Assembly (NCBI GenBank): GCA_016235745.1
Contig: JACRJA010000062.1
Span: 1 to 64,000, forward strand
Length of the DNA stretch: 64,000 bases
From: Rhodocyclales bacterium
GTDB lineage: Bacteria; Pseudomonadota; Gammaproteobacteria; Burkholderiales; Rhodocyclaceae
Direction of reading: 5' to 3'
This document shows positions 1 through 13,620 of this stretch, in pieces. The number at the start of each line of letters is the position of its first letter. Within the stretch, counting starts at the first letter, position 1. The position numbers were made by a program, and so were the translations under genes. A model generated the notes under the pieces. That model was not told where the DNA came from. It searched no databases and was given only the letters and a program-made list of their open reading frames with translations.

Positions 1-467
1 ATCTTGCCTTCGAAGCGCAAGGCTTCGCGCATCCGCACCCAACCGATCTTGGGAAGTCGAATCGCCTTGTCTGCGACCGTGAGCTTGTCGTTGGCGACGT
101 AGAAGCTGTCGCGGCAGCGGCCCTTCTTCTTGAATTGCGGCGCATGCGCGGGCTTGCCGGCCTCGAGGTCGGCGAAGAACTTGGACCATGCCTTGGCAAG
201 ATGGGCAAAGGGTTGCGCGTGGGCGTCCCGGTGTATCTCCCGCAACCACGGGTGCCCGTTCTCGTCGAGCCACTGCGGATCGCTGTACTTGAGGGCGTTG
301 AACTGCTTCTTGAGCGCCATCGCGTTGGGCTTTTGCCCAGCCTCGTACTGCTTGGTCCACTCGCCCAAGGCCCAGTTCCAGACCCGGCGGGCCGTGCCGC
401 AAGCGCGCTTGAAATAGTCGGCTTGCTCGGGCGTGGGGCAGAGGGCGATCTTGTGGGTTAGGTGCAT
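1..467 (-). CDS. tnpB: TnpB (IS200/IS605-family OrfB), C-terminus beyond window
   Basis: The reading frame starts at ATG 467 and stays open to the window edge, so about 155 N-terminal residues are visible. They begin MHLTHKIALCPTPEQ and contain the helix-turn-helix-like stretch ACGTARRVWNWAL, then PHAPQFKKKGRCRDSF-like and LPKIGWVRMRE segments typical of the N-terminal half of TnpB. TnpB proteins are RNA-guided DNA nucleases encoded by IS200/IS605 elements and are ancestral to Cas12. The RuvC-like catalytic half and the zinc finger would lie outside the window, so activity cannot be judged. An AAAGGG ribosome-binding site lies about 11 nt before the start. No TnpA (Y1 transposase) gene is visible on the upstream side. 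The gene sits directly downstream of the defence operon. Confidence 0.85.
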   Translation of the reverse strand, partial: MHLTHKIALCPTPEQADYFKRACGTARRVWNWALGEWTKQYEAGQKPNAMALKKQFNALKYSDPQWLDENGHPWLREIHRDAHAQPFAHLAKAWSKFFADLEAGKPAHAPQFKKKGRCRDSFYVANDKLTVADKAIRLPKIGWVRMREALRFEGK

Positions 468-624
468 GGCTATTCGTACCCTTTAATAATCCACTATTGC
501 GCACTATTTGCAATACTAGAGTCTAGCTCCATCAGGCTCGCGCCATCCGCGTCGACATCATCGGTTCGCCACACTCGGAACGCTCGATCCCAAGCATACT
601 GCATGTATGGGGCATCTCACAGAC

Positions 625-1137
625 TCAGGTCACCGTCCACGGCAAAGCGTTGGCCGTGCTGCTTCGGTCCATCACGATGGGATGCGCATCGACGGCCTTG
701 AGCAGGGTGCGCAGCTTCTGCTTGAGCTTGTCCAGCTCGATCACGCGTGGGCGCAGTCGACTCCCTTTGGCCGGCTGCTCGATGTGACAGACCACCCGCA
801 TCCGCCGCGCTCTCACCATTCGGCCAGCGAAGGCGCGTTCAGCCGCGTCGTTTGCGCCGACACTCGCGGCAACCAGGCCCGCCAAGGTGTCACGCACCTT
901 GATCGCGACTTCATCGGCCAGATCCAGCACCTTGGTACGTGCATGCGCGCGGTAATCCTTCACCTCGATCAGCCAGGCGCCGCGATCCCACTCGCACAGC
1001 AGATCGACCGCTTTGTTGTCCGTGAAGCACCCCTGCTGAAACTGTTTGCGATAGAACGACCAGTCGTCGTACTTGCTGGCTTGCGCGCCGGTCTTGAAAG
1101 TAAACGTCAGCGCGCCTTCCGTAATCAAGATGGTCAT
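625..1137 (-). CDS. Small PD-(D/E)XK-nuclease-like protein of defence operon
   Basis: This 170-residue protein has a core pattern AVDLLCEW...WLIEVKDYR, in which D45, E58 and K60 fit the D...(D/E)XK signature of the PD-(D/E)XK nuclease superfamily. No membrane segment or signal peptide is visible. The start ATG overlaps the stop of the upstream ATPase gene as ATGA, so the two are probably translationally coupled. I infer that it is a nuclease or nuclease-like effector partner of the ATPase in the four-gene cluster. The motif is short, so catalytic function is not proven, and I cannot name the family. The C terminus ends about 160 bp before TnpB, so truncation by insertion of that element is possible but not demonstrable. 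Confidence 0.7.
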   Translation of the reverse strand: MTILITEGALTFTFKTGAQASKYDDWSFYRKQFQQGCFTDNKAVDLLCEWDRGAWLIEVKDYRAHARTKVLDLADEVAIKVRDTLAGLVAASVGANDAAERAFAGRMVRARRMRVVCHIEQPAKGSRLRPRVIELDKLKQKLRTLLKAVDAHPIVMDRSSTANALPWTVT

Positions 1138-2174
1138 GCGCCCTCCCAGCTCATGAAGCGATCCGCCTGGGCAAGCTCCTCGTCGAGCATCACCAGGGTT
1201 TGGATGTCCTGAACCTGATCGCTCTGCTCCAGCGCGACCTCACCGTCCTTCGCGGCCAGTGCGAACCATCGTCTGGGCAGATTCTGGTAACGCTTGTCGC
1301 CCAGCAGCATCTCCAGCTCCCGCAGCAGGAACAGCGAATGGCTGGCGACGAAGACCTGCACCTCTCTGGCGGCGACGGCGACGATGCTGGCCGCCACGAC
1401 CTTGACGAGCTTCGGGTTGAGGTTGGTTTCCGGCTCATCCCAGAACAGATAACCCTGCTCCAGCAGCGTTCCCGTACTGATCAGGCGCGCCAGCATCGCG
1501 ATCTTGCGCAGCCCCTCGGCAACGAGCGGCATCTCCATCCGGCCTTCACCGGGCAATTGCAAGTAAAAGCGCCCACTCGCCGCGTCCACCTGCACCTTGC
1601 CGCCCATGGCCGTCTCCAACGGCCGCAACAACTCTGCGGCGCGCTTTTCCCGAGGACCTTTCAGCGACGGATTGCCGAGCAAGGACACGGTGTCTCGCCA
1701 GGTCTCCTCGAACTCCAAGTGATAGTTCTCGTACAGCGGTACGAACCACGGGCACAGGGTCACCAGTTCCCGGGTCGGCAGGTAGGCCGGTGATCGCGCC
1801 AAGCCTTCCGTGGGCGCCTTGAGAATCTCGATCTGCGATTTTGCGTTCGATGCAAAGGCGCCGGCCATGCTCATGCCTTCGTTGTTCATGTTCAGCCGGA
1901 ACTCGCAGCGCCCCCGTCCCTGACGACGCTTGACGAGCCGCCCCAGGCTTTCCGGACGGAAGACAGCGATCAGCTTATCAGCATAGGCCCGCTCCAGCAC
2001 GCCCTTGTTCAGATCCTTGGCATCCGCCAGCACCTTCAGCAAGGCGTACATGAGTTTCAGCACATGAGTCTTGCCGAGCCCGTTCTCGCCGACGACCACG
2101 TTCAGGCCAGGTGCGAACGACCAGGTGGCATTCGGCAGCACGGTGAAGTTCTGGACATCCAGTGTTTTGATCAT
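1134..2174 (-). CDS. AAA/ABC-type ATPase (RecF/OLD-like) of defence operon
   Basis: This 346-residue P-loop ATPase begins MIKTLDVQNF, the usual opening of RecF/OLD-like ATPases. The Walker A motif GENGLGKT lies at residues 29-36. The Walker B region LFWDEPETNLNP has its acidic pair near residues 246-247, followed by an H-loop-like VASHSLFLL. There is no TOPRIM domain after the ATPase, unlike OLD nucleases. The start chosen is ATG 2174 because a GGGAG ribosome-binding site lies just upstream and the N terminus then matches the family; longer versions read back into the methylase gene. The 11-bp gap after the methylase and the ATGA overlap with the nuclease-like gene place it in one transcript. 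It probably acts as the nucleotide-dependent sensor or regulator of the system (inference). Confidence 0.85.
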   Translation of the reverse strand: MIKTLDVQNFTVLPNATWSFAPGLNVVVGENGLGKTHVLKLMYALLKVLADAKDLNKGVLERAYADKLIAVFRPESLGRLVKRRQGRGRCEFRLNMNNEGMSMAGAFASNAKSQIEILKAPTEGLARSPAYLPTRELVTLCPWFVPLYENYHLEFEETWRDTVSLLGNPSLKGPREKRAAELLRPLETAMGGKVQVDAASGRFYLQLPGEGRMEMPLVAEGLRKIAMLARLISTGTLLEQGYLFWDEPETNLNPKLVKVVAASIVAVAAREVQVFVASHSLFLLRELEMLLGDKRYQNLPRRWFALAAKDGEVALEQSDQVQDIQTLVMLDEELAQADRFMSWEGA

Positions 2175-2185
2175 TCCAAGCTCCC

Positions 2186-5065
<2,880 letters not shown>

Positions 5066-5069
5066 TCTT

Positions 5070-5138
5070 GGAGTCCTTCAGCCCGACGTAGAGATTAAAA
5101 CCGTCCACATAGGCCATCACGCGATGCACGGGCAGCAT
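5070..5138 (-). pseudogene. Truncated 5' stub of a NYN-domain gene
   Basis: On the minus strand the stretch from ATG 5138 encodes MLPVHRVMAYVDGFNLYVG followed by LKDS. It matches the first beta-strand and catalytic-Asp motif (YVDGFNLY) of NYN/PIN-like RNase proteins. After LKDS the frame runs into the start of the methylase gene and loses all similarity to a NYN domain. Only about 23 codons remain, so the nuclease is dead. The stub provides the methylase ribosome-binding site. It suggests that the junction was formed by deletion or by replacement of a NYN gene. The identification rests on one short but distinctive motif. Confidence 0.55.
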
Positions 5139-5202
5139 CCCGGTCTCGTGCGGGGCTTGACGGCTGGGCCGATCGCCCCCACAATTCATACTATAAACCC
5201 CG

Positions 5203-5221
5203 CCGGAGATAGCATCTCCGG
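5203..5221. repeat. Perfect 8-bp inverted repeat
   Basis: CCGGAGAT, a 3-nt loop AGC, and ATCTCCGG form a perfect stem-loop in the gap between the helicase and methylase genes. Together with the two hairpin-bearing direct repeats that follow, it makes this 266-bp gap highly structured. Possible roles are a processing or attenuation site within the operon, or the end of an old mobile element. Confidence 0.6.
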
Positions 5222-5308
5222 CCCGACGCCCTCCTCGTGAGGGCGTTTCTCTTTATGCCCGGTCAACGTGATCCACCTTGGCCCGACACTCTCCTCGTGA
5301 GGGCGTCT
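5221..5308. repeat. Two 28-bp direct repeats spaced 60 bp apart
   Basis: The units at 5221-5248 and 5281-5308 both read GCCCGAC, two or three variable bases, then CTCCTCGTGAGGGCGT. The first contains a perfect 8-bp stem (ACGCCCTC with GAGGGCGT, 5-nt loop) followed by a pyrimidine-rich TTCTCTTT; the second stem is imperfect. Only two units are present, so this is not a CRISPR array. They lie in the helicase-methylase gap of the defence operon. Confidence 0.6.
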
Positions 5309-5331
5309 CCGTTTTTGAGGGCAGCCCCAGC

Positions 5332-8862
<3,531 letters not shown>

Positions 8863-8882
8863 GCTTGGCCCTCCTGTTGCGC

Positions 8883-9857
8883 TCAGCCACACCCCGGTGC
8901 GACCGGGAACCAAGCGCGGATCGCCGCCACCCCGTGCGCCCCGGCGCGGCACGCCGCTTCCAGGTCCTCTGGGCCCAGCCCGCCGATGGCGTAGACGGGG
9001 ATCGCCGCTGCCCGGGCGATTGCCTCGAATCCCGGCCAGCCGAGCGCCGCCGCCCCCGGATGCGAGCGCGTCGGCCGCACCGGCCCCAGCACGGCGTAAT
9101 CGAGCCCCAGCGCTTCGGCCCGGCGCAAGGCGGCCGCCCCGTGCACCGAGGCGCCCACCCAGGGTAGCTCAGGCCGCCCGGAAAGCGCTTCCAGCCGCCG
9201 CTGTGGCAGATGTAGCCCCGTGCCCAGCGTCTGGGCAGCATCGACCTCGCCATTGACCACCAAGAGATCCTCCGCCCCCAGCTGGGGACGCAGCCGCCGC
9301 ACCAGCGCCTCGGCGAGCGCCGCCGGCTCGCGCACCTGCACGAGCACCGGACCCTGGGCACGAGCGCGCGCGAGCGCCTCTTCCTGCCGTTCGAACGCCG
9401 CTGCGAGCGGCTCTCCTGCTTCGAGCAGAACCGCCACGCCGCTCACCAGCATCTGCTGCGGCAGGGCGAGGAACTTCCACACTGGGCCGTTGGCGGGCAA
9501 CATCGGCGCCACCGTCTGCTGCGGCGGCTTCACCCAAGCGAGCGCCGCATGCACCCGCGCCCGAGGCTCCCCCGCCCAGCGCGGGACGCGAAAGAAGTGC
9601 AGACGCACCTGCGCGTGGGGATAGGCGTGCTCGCGCACCACCCACGGCAGCAGGTCTTCGGGCGCCACGGCGATCTCCAGCTCTTCAGCGAGCTCCCGCA
9701 GCAGCGCCTGCGCCGGTGTCTCGCCCGGCTCCACCTTGCCGCCGGGAAATTCCCAGTACCCGGGATAGAACGTCCCCTCGGCCCTCTGCCCCAGCAGGAC
9801 GGCACCGTCGCCGCGGCGCAGCACCGCTGCGGCCACGTCCACGCGCTTCATGCTCAT
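8883..9857 (-). CDS. Nudix hydrolase (MutT-like) fused to ThiE-like domain
   Basis: This 324-residue protein has two domains. The N-terminal half (residues about 1-135) carries the Nudix box [21 protein letters not shown] and resembles MutT 8-oxo-dGTP diphosphatases, which clean the nucleotide pool. The C-terminal half (about 140-320) resembles a thiamine-phosphate synthase/TenI TIM barrel, with GLHLPQ, VGASVHG and [15 protein letters not shown]. This fusion is common in beta- and gammaproteobacteria, usually annotated as a Nudix family hydrolase; whether the ThiE part is active is uncertain. The start ATG 9857 overlaps the stop of the DUF815 gene (ATGA), and the two form an operon. The defence helicase follows directly. 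Confidence 0.88.
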   Translation of the reverse strand: MSMKRVDVAAAVLRRGDGAVLLGQRAEGTFYPGYWEFPGGKVEPGETPAQALLRELAEELEIAVAPEDLLPWVVREHAYPHAQVRLHFFRVPRWAGEPRARVHAALAWVKPPQQTVAPMLPANGPVWKFLALPQQMLVSGVAVLLEAGEPLAAAFERQEEALARARAQGPVLVQVREPAALAEALVRRLRPQLGAEDLLVVNGEVDAAQTLGTGLHLPQRRLEALSGRPELPWVGASVHGAAALRRAEALGLDYAVLGPVRPTRSHPGAAALGWPGFEAIARAAAIPVYAIGGLGPEDLEAACRAGAHGVAAIRAWFPVAPGCG

Positions 9858-10747
9858 GCTCCCTGCTGCGGCAGGCCGTGCCGTCCCGCCCAGTCGCGCG
9901 CGAACTGCCAGGCCACCCGGCCGGAACGCGAGCCGCGCTCGATCGCCCACTGCAGCGCCTCGGGACGCGCCGCCTCGATCTCGGCCTCGGAGACGCCGAA
10001 CGAACGCAACCAGTGCGCGACGATGGTGAGGTATTCCTCCTGCGAAAAGGGATAGAACGACACCCACAGGCCGAAACGCTCGGAGAGCGAGACTTTCTCC
10101 TCCACCGCCTCGGCCGGATGCACTTCTTCGCCCACGTGGCGCGTGCGCTCGTTCTCGTGAAAGAACTCCGGCATGAGATGGCGCCGGTTGGAGGTCGCGT
10201 AGAGCAGCACGTTGTCCGGTTGGGCCCACACCGAGCCGTCGAGCACGCTCTTGAGCATCTTGTAGGCCGGCTCGCCTTCCTCGAACGAGAGGTCGTCGAC
10301 GAAGACGATGAAGCGCTCGGGCCGCGTCTCGAGGCAGGCGAGCACATCGGGCAGATCGACCAGATCGGTCTTCTCCATCTCCACCAGCCGCAGCCCCCGA
10401 TCGGCGTACTCGGTGAGCAGCGCCTTCACCAGAGAAGACTTCCCCGTGCCGCGCGCCCCCGTGAGCAGCACGTTGTTCGCCGGACGGCCGGCGAGGAACT
10501 GCTCGGTATTGCGCACCACGCGCGCCTTCTGCGGCTCGATGTCCTGGAGATCGGCAAGCCGCAGCCGATGCGGCCGCCGCACCGGCTGCAACACGCCGCG
10601 CCCGCCCTTGCGCCGGTACCAATAAGCCGACCCTTCCTCGTCCGGCCAGCGCACCCCCGCCGTCCCCTGGTTCGCACCCAGCGCCTCCAGCGCCGCGGCC
10701 ACGCGTTCGAGCGCCGCGACCAACCCCTGCACGTCCTTCGCGTCCAT
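9854..10747 (-). CDS. DUF815-family AAA+ ATPase
   Basis: This 297-residue protein contains a P-loop LLTGARGTGKSS and a Walker B FIVFVDDLSFEEGE, the diagnostic pair of the DUF815 family. That family is of unknown cellular role and is often encoded beside MutT in betaproteobacteria. The start at ATG 10747 follows a GGAGAG ribosome-binding site and gives the usual N terminus; a longer open frame upstream lacks support. The start codon faces mltA across a 350-bp divergent gap that holds a TATACT -10 element (10798-10803) on this strand. It overlaps the Nudix gene by ATGA. Confidence 0.85.
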   Translation of the reverse strand: MDAKDVQGLVAALERVAAALEALGANQGTAGVRWPDEEGSAYWYRRKGGRGVLQPVRRPHRLRLADLQDIEPQKARVVRNTEQFLAGRPANNVLLTGARGTGKSSLVKALLTEYADRGLRLVEMEKTDLVDLPDVLACLETRPERFIVFVDDLSFEEGEPAYKMLKSVLDGSVWAQPDNVLLYATSNRRHLMPEFFHENERTRHVGEEVHPAEAVEEKVSLSERFGLWVSFYPFSQEEYLTIVAHWLRSFGVSEAEIEAARPEALQWAIERGSRSGRVAWQFARDWAGRHGLPQQGA

Positions 10748-10797
10748 CGTCTCTCCACTCAAAGCGGGCATCACACCCCTCGCCCATGAAGAAGGGG

Positions 10798-10803
10798 AGT
10801 ATA
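10798..10803 (-). promoter_or_regulatory. Possible -10 element for DUF815-Nudix operon
   Basis: TATACT on the minus strand lies about 50 bp before the DUF815 start in the divergent gap. No good -35 hexamer is seen at normal spacing, so this is tentative. Confidence 0.35.
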
Positions 10804-10889
10804 CCCGCGCGCGAAAAAGGATGCCCACTCGGCGAGCATGCGGGCACGGCGCCACCCCCCGGCCGTGCAGCCGGCTGTTCGCGACGCCC

Positions 10890-11009
10890 TCACCGTTCCC
10901 GGGACAAGAAATCCATGAGATCGGGCGCGCGGATCAGCCCAGGAATGCGCCTTCCCGACGGCAGGACGAGGGTCGGCACCAGCCCTGCCCATTTCCGCCC
11001 CTGCCGCAT
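10890..11009 (-). pseudogene. Possible C-terminal remnant of DsbC/thioredoxin-fold protein
   Basis: A 39-codon minus-strand frame ends at a stop and includes GLVPTLVLPSGRRIPGL and a terminal helix-like LMDFLSRER. The VPTLVLPSGRRIPG pattern (cis-Pro followed by a beta hairpin) matches the end of DsbC/DsbG-type or other thioredoxin-fold thiol-disulfide proteins. No active-site CXXC region is found upstream in this frame, so it is at most a relic lying in the gap between the DUF815 gene and mltA. The match is by eye on a short segment and could be chance. Confidence 0.35.
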
Positions 11010-11063
11010 CGCCCCCTCCCTGCGCCCTCGTCCCCCGTGCCGTGCCATTATGCCCTTGGCGGA

Positions 11064-11069
11064 TATACT
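11064..11069 (+). promoter_or_regulatory. -10 element for mltA
   Basis: TATACT on the plus strand lies 31 bp upstream of the mltA start codon in the divergent gap. The expected -35 position does not show a good match. Its location and near-consensus sequence make it the likely core promoter. Confidence 0.4.
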
Positions 11070-11100
11070 TGGGGCCGGATTCCATCGCCTGCGACCGCCC

Positions 11101-12309
11101 ATGAGCCGTTTCAGTTCGCCGCGCCGCGCGCTGCTCGCCGCTTTCCTCCTTGCACTGGCCGCCTGCCGCAGCGAGGCGCCGCCGACGCCCCCCGGCGTCT
11201 GCCCGCCTTGCGAACCTCCGCCCGCGCCCCAAGCCACTCCCGCGCCCGCTGTGCGCGCCGAACCCGTCTCTTGGGAAGCGCTTCCCGGATGGCGCGCCGA
11301 TCGCCCTTCGCTGGCGTGGGATGCTTTCCTCGCCGGTTGCCCGCGGCTGGAGGCGCTCGAACCGGCGTGGCAAACGCTGTGCCGCGAGGCGCGCGAGCAG
11401 CCGCGCGACGACGCGCCCCTGCGCCGCTTCCTCGAACAGCGCCTGCGCCCCTGGCGGCTCGTGGCGGTGCTACCCGACGGCAGCACCCGCGACACCGGGC
11501 TTGCCACCGGTTATTACGAGCCGCTGATCGCCGCGAGCCGCACGCCGGATGCCCGTCACCGCACCCCCATCCTCGGGCCGCCAGCCGATCTCATCACCGT
11601 AGACTTGGGCGAAGTCGCACCGCAAACCAAGGGCTTGCGCCTCAAGGGCCGGCTGGAGGGCAATCGGCTCGTGCCCTATTACAGCCGCGCCGAGATCCGC
11701 GCCTTGGGCGAGCGGCTGCCGGCCCCGGTGCTCTTCTGGGCGGCCGACGAGCTCGATTTCTTCTTCCTGCAGATCCAGGGTTCCGGCCTGCTGCGCCTGC
11801 CCGATGGCTCGACCGTGCGCATCGGCTACGCCGATCACAACGGCCACCCCTACCGCTCCATCGGGCGCCTGCTCATCGACTCCGGCGAGCTCACCCTGCC
11901 GCAAGCCTCGGCGCAGGGCATCCGACGCTGGCTCGAACGCCACCCCGAACGGCGCCAGCAGCTGCTCGAGGCCAACCCCGCCTATGTCTTCTTCCGTGAA
12001 TTGCCCGCCGACGGCCCCGGGCCCATCGGCACTCTGGGCCTGCCGCTTACGCCGCAGCGCAGCCTCGCGATCGATCCGGCCCATCTGCCGCTGGGCGCGC
12101 CGCTCTACGCCGTGGTCTCGGGCACCCAGCCTTTCGCCCGGCTGATGCTGGCGCAGGACACGGGCGCGGCCATCCAGGGGCCGCTGCGCGTCGACGTCTA
12201 TGAAGGCAGCGGCAAGGAAGCGGGTGAGCGCGCCGGACGGCGGCGCGACGAAGTCGCCCTGTGGCTGCTGTGGCCAGCCGAGGCCGACCCACCTGCAGTC
12301 AACCGATGA
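11101..12309 (+). CDS. mltA: Membrane-bound lytic murein transglycosylase A
   Basis: This 402-residue lipoprotein has a signal sequence ending in the lipobox LALAAC, so it would be anchored to the outer membrane. A short proline-rich linker is followed by the MltA fold: GYYEPLI, the central region ADELDFFFLQIQGSG, and the 3D domain SLAIDPAHLPLGAPLY with LMLAQDTGAAIQG carrying the catalytic Asp. It cleaves the MurNAc-GlcNAc bond of peptidoglycan with 1,6-anhydro product formation and takes part in wall turnover. Start ATG 11101 gives a proper signal peptide. It is monocistronic and is followed by a perfect hairpin and a MITE relic. Confidence 0.92.
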   Translation: MSRFSSPRRALLAAFLLALAACRSEAPPTPPGVCPPCEPPPAPQATPAPAVRAEPVSWEALPGWRADRPSLAWDAFLAGCPRLEALEPAWQTLCREAREQPRDDAPLRRFLEQRLRPWRLVAVLPDGSTRDTGLATGYYEPLIAASRTPDARHRTPILGPPADLITVDLGEVAPQTKGLRLKGRLEGNRLVPYYSRAEIRALGERLPAPVLFWAADELDFFFLQIQGSGLLRLPDGSTVRIGYADHNGHPYRSIGRLLIDSGELTLPQASAQGIRRWLERHPERRQQLLEANPAYVFFRELPADGPGPIGTLGLPLTPQRSLAIDPAHLPLGAPLYAVVSGTQPFARLMLAQDTGAAIQGPLRVDVYEGSGKEAGERAGRRRDEVALWLLWPAEADPPAVNR

Positions 12310-12310
12310 A

Positions 12311-12332
12311 CGAGGCGCCCGTAGGCGCCTCG
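12311..12332 (+). terminator. Perfect 9-bp hairpin after mltA
   Basis: CGAGGCGCC, loop CGTA, GGCGCCTCG begins 2 bp after the mltA stop codon and lies between convergent genes. No U-tract follows directly; a run of five T comes about 20 bp later. It may be a bidirectional terminator. Confidence 0.5.
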
Positions 12333-12334
12333 TC

Positions 12335-12367
12335 CTGCAGCCGCTTGCGACGGTTTTTCGCGGTGCC
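12335..12367 (+). mobile_element. Relic of the 143-bp MITE-like element (one end)
   Basis: The 33 bp starting CTGCAGCCGCTTGCGACGG match the end of the MITE copy at 50412-50554 (CTGCAGCCGCTCGCGACGG onward to the terminal repeat) with about four differences by eye. The rest of the element is missing, so this looks like a decayed end fragment. Confidence 0.5.
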
Positions 12368-12382
12368 TAGGGAAGCGGCGCT

Positions 12383-13489
12383 TCAGCCGCCGCCCTCCAG
12401 CCCCATCAGCCGGCGGTAGAAAGCATGGAAATGCGGCATCCCCACTTCGAACGGCTCCTGATAGGGCCCGACCTCGTCGCGCCCTTCGGCCAGCAGCGCC
12501 CGGCGGCCGCGGTCCATGCGCTCGGCAATTTCATCATCCTCGATCGCCGTCTCCATGTAGGCCGCCTGCTGCGCCTCGACGTAGTCGCGCTCGAACTCGA
12601 CGATCTCCTCGGGATAATAGAATTCCACCACGTTGATCGTCTCGTTCACCGACACCGGCCACAGCGTGCTCACCACCAGGGTGTTGGGATACCACTCCAC
12701 CATCACGTTGGGGTAGTACAGCATCCAGATCGCGCCGTGCTCGGGCAGTTTCCCCTGATGATGGTCGAGCACCGCCTGGTGCCAGCGCGCATAGACCGGC
12801 GTGCCCGGCTTGTCGAGCGCCGTGATGCCCACGCGCTGCACCGAGTACCACGTCCCGAATTGCCATTCGAGCGCGCTGCAATCGACGAAATTGCCCAGGC
12901 CCGGATGGAAAGGCACGACGTGGTAATCTTCCAGATACACCTCGATGAAGGTCTTCCAGTTGTAGTGGCAGTCGTGGCGCACGACCCGATCGAGCTTGTA
13001 GCCGGAGAAGTCGAACCAGCGGGCGAGCTCCATACCAGCGAGATCGGCCGCCGCCGAGCGCGGCCCGCGAAAGAGTAAGCCATTCCACGACTCGAGCGCC
13101 TCGCGCTGCAGGTTCAGGCAGGGCGTCGCGGAGAAATGCGGCGCACCCACGAGCCTGCCCGTCAGATCGTAAGTCCAGCGGTGCAAGGGGCAGACGACGT
13201 GCTCGGTCTTCCCCTCCCCCTGCAGCATGATGGCCTGCCGATGGCGGCAGACGTTGGACAGCAGCGCCGGCCCCTGGGCATCGCGCACCAGCGCCTTGGC
13301 GTGATCCAGCCACTCGAGCGAGCGGTAGGAACCGGGCTCGGGCACCATGGCCTCGTGCCCGACATAACCCGGCCCCTGGCGGAAGAAGACCTCCATCTCG
13401 CGGCGAAAGAGCGCCTCGTCGAAATACCATTGCACCGGAAATTGCAACGCCGCCGGCTGCAGACGGACCCCAGAACCCATCTCCGACAT
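12383..13489 (-). CDS. Rieske non-heme iron oxygenase, alpha subunit
   Basis: This 368-residue protein has an N-terminal Rieske [2Fe-2S] domain with CRHR (C-X-H) and CPLHRW (C-X2-H), and a catalytic domain with the mononuclear iron motif EDYHVVPFHPG. It belongs to the ring-hydroxylating oxygenase alpha-subunit family, which also includes choline- and glycine-betaine-type monooxygenases; the substrate cannot be told from sequence. No beta subunit, ferredoxin or reductase gene lies nearby, so it must borrow electrons from elsewhere. Start ATG 13489 has GGAGGG 7 nt upstream. The gene is flanked by a convergent mltA and, across 131 bp, by the end of rlmI. Confidence 0.88.
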   Translation of the reverse strand: MSEMGSGVRLQPAALQFPVQWYFDEALFRREMEVFFRQGPGYVGHEAMVPEPGSYRSLEWLDHAKALVRDAQGPALLSNVCRHRQAIMLQGEGKTEHVVCPLHRWTYDLTGRLVGAPHFSATPCLNLQREALESWNGLLFRGPRSAAADLAGMELARWFDFSGYKLDRVVRHDCHYNWKTFIEVYLEDYHVVPFHPGLGNFVDCSALEWQFGTWYSVQRVGITALDKPGTPVYARWHQAVLDHHQGKLPEHGAIWMLYYPNVMVEWYPNTLVVSTLWPVSVNETINVVEFYYPEEIVEFERDYVEAQQAAYMETAIEDDEIAERMDRGRRALLAEGRDEVGPYQEPFEVGMPHFHAFYRRLMGLEGGG

Positions 13490-13620
13490 GATCGAACCCT
13501 CCATGGACGAAAGGACCCGACCTCGACGCCGAGGTCGCCGAACGAGCGCGGGATGGTACCACGAAACGAATGCAAGGGGTTGATCGGGCGAAAAAATCTT
13601 CCACCGCGCCTGGGGTGGGT

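Noticed and set aside
1200-1793. Plus-strand frame over the ATPase gene
   Set aside because: It is a reverse-complement shadow with Gln/His/Arg-rich composition and no motif.
5221-5308. CRISPR array
   Set aside because: Only two repeat units exist and they are separated by 32 bp of non-spacer-like sequence; no cas genes are in the window.
13519-13536. GACCTCG/CGAGGTC inverted repeat upstream of the Rieske gene as an operator
   Set aside because: The arms are short and GC-rich, and no promoter elements can be placed around it with confidence.
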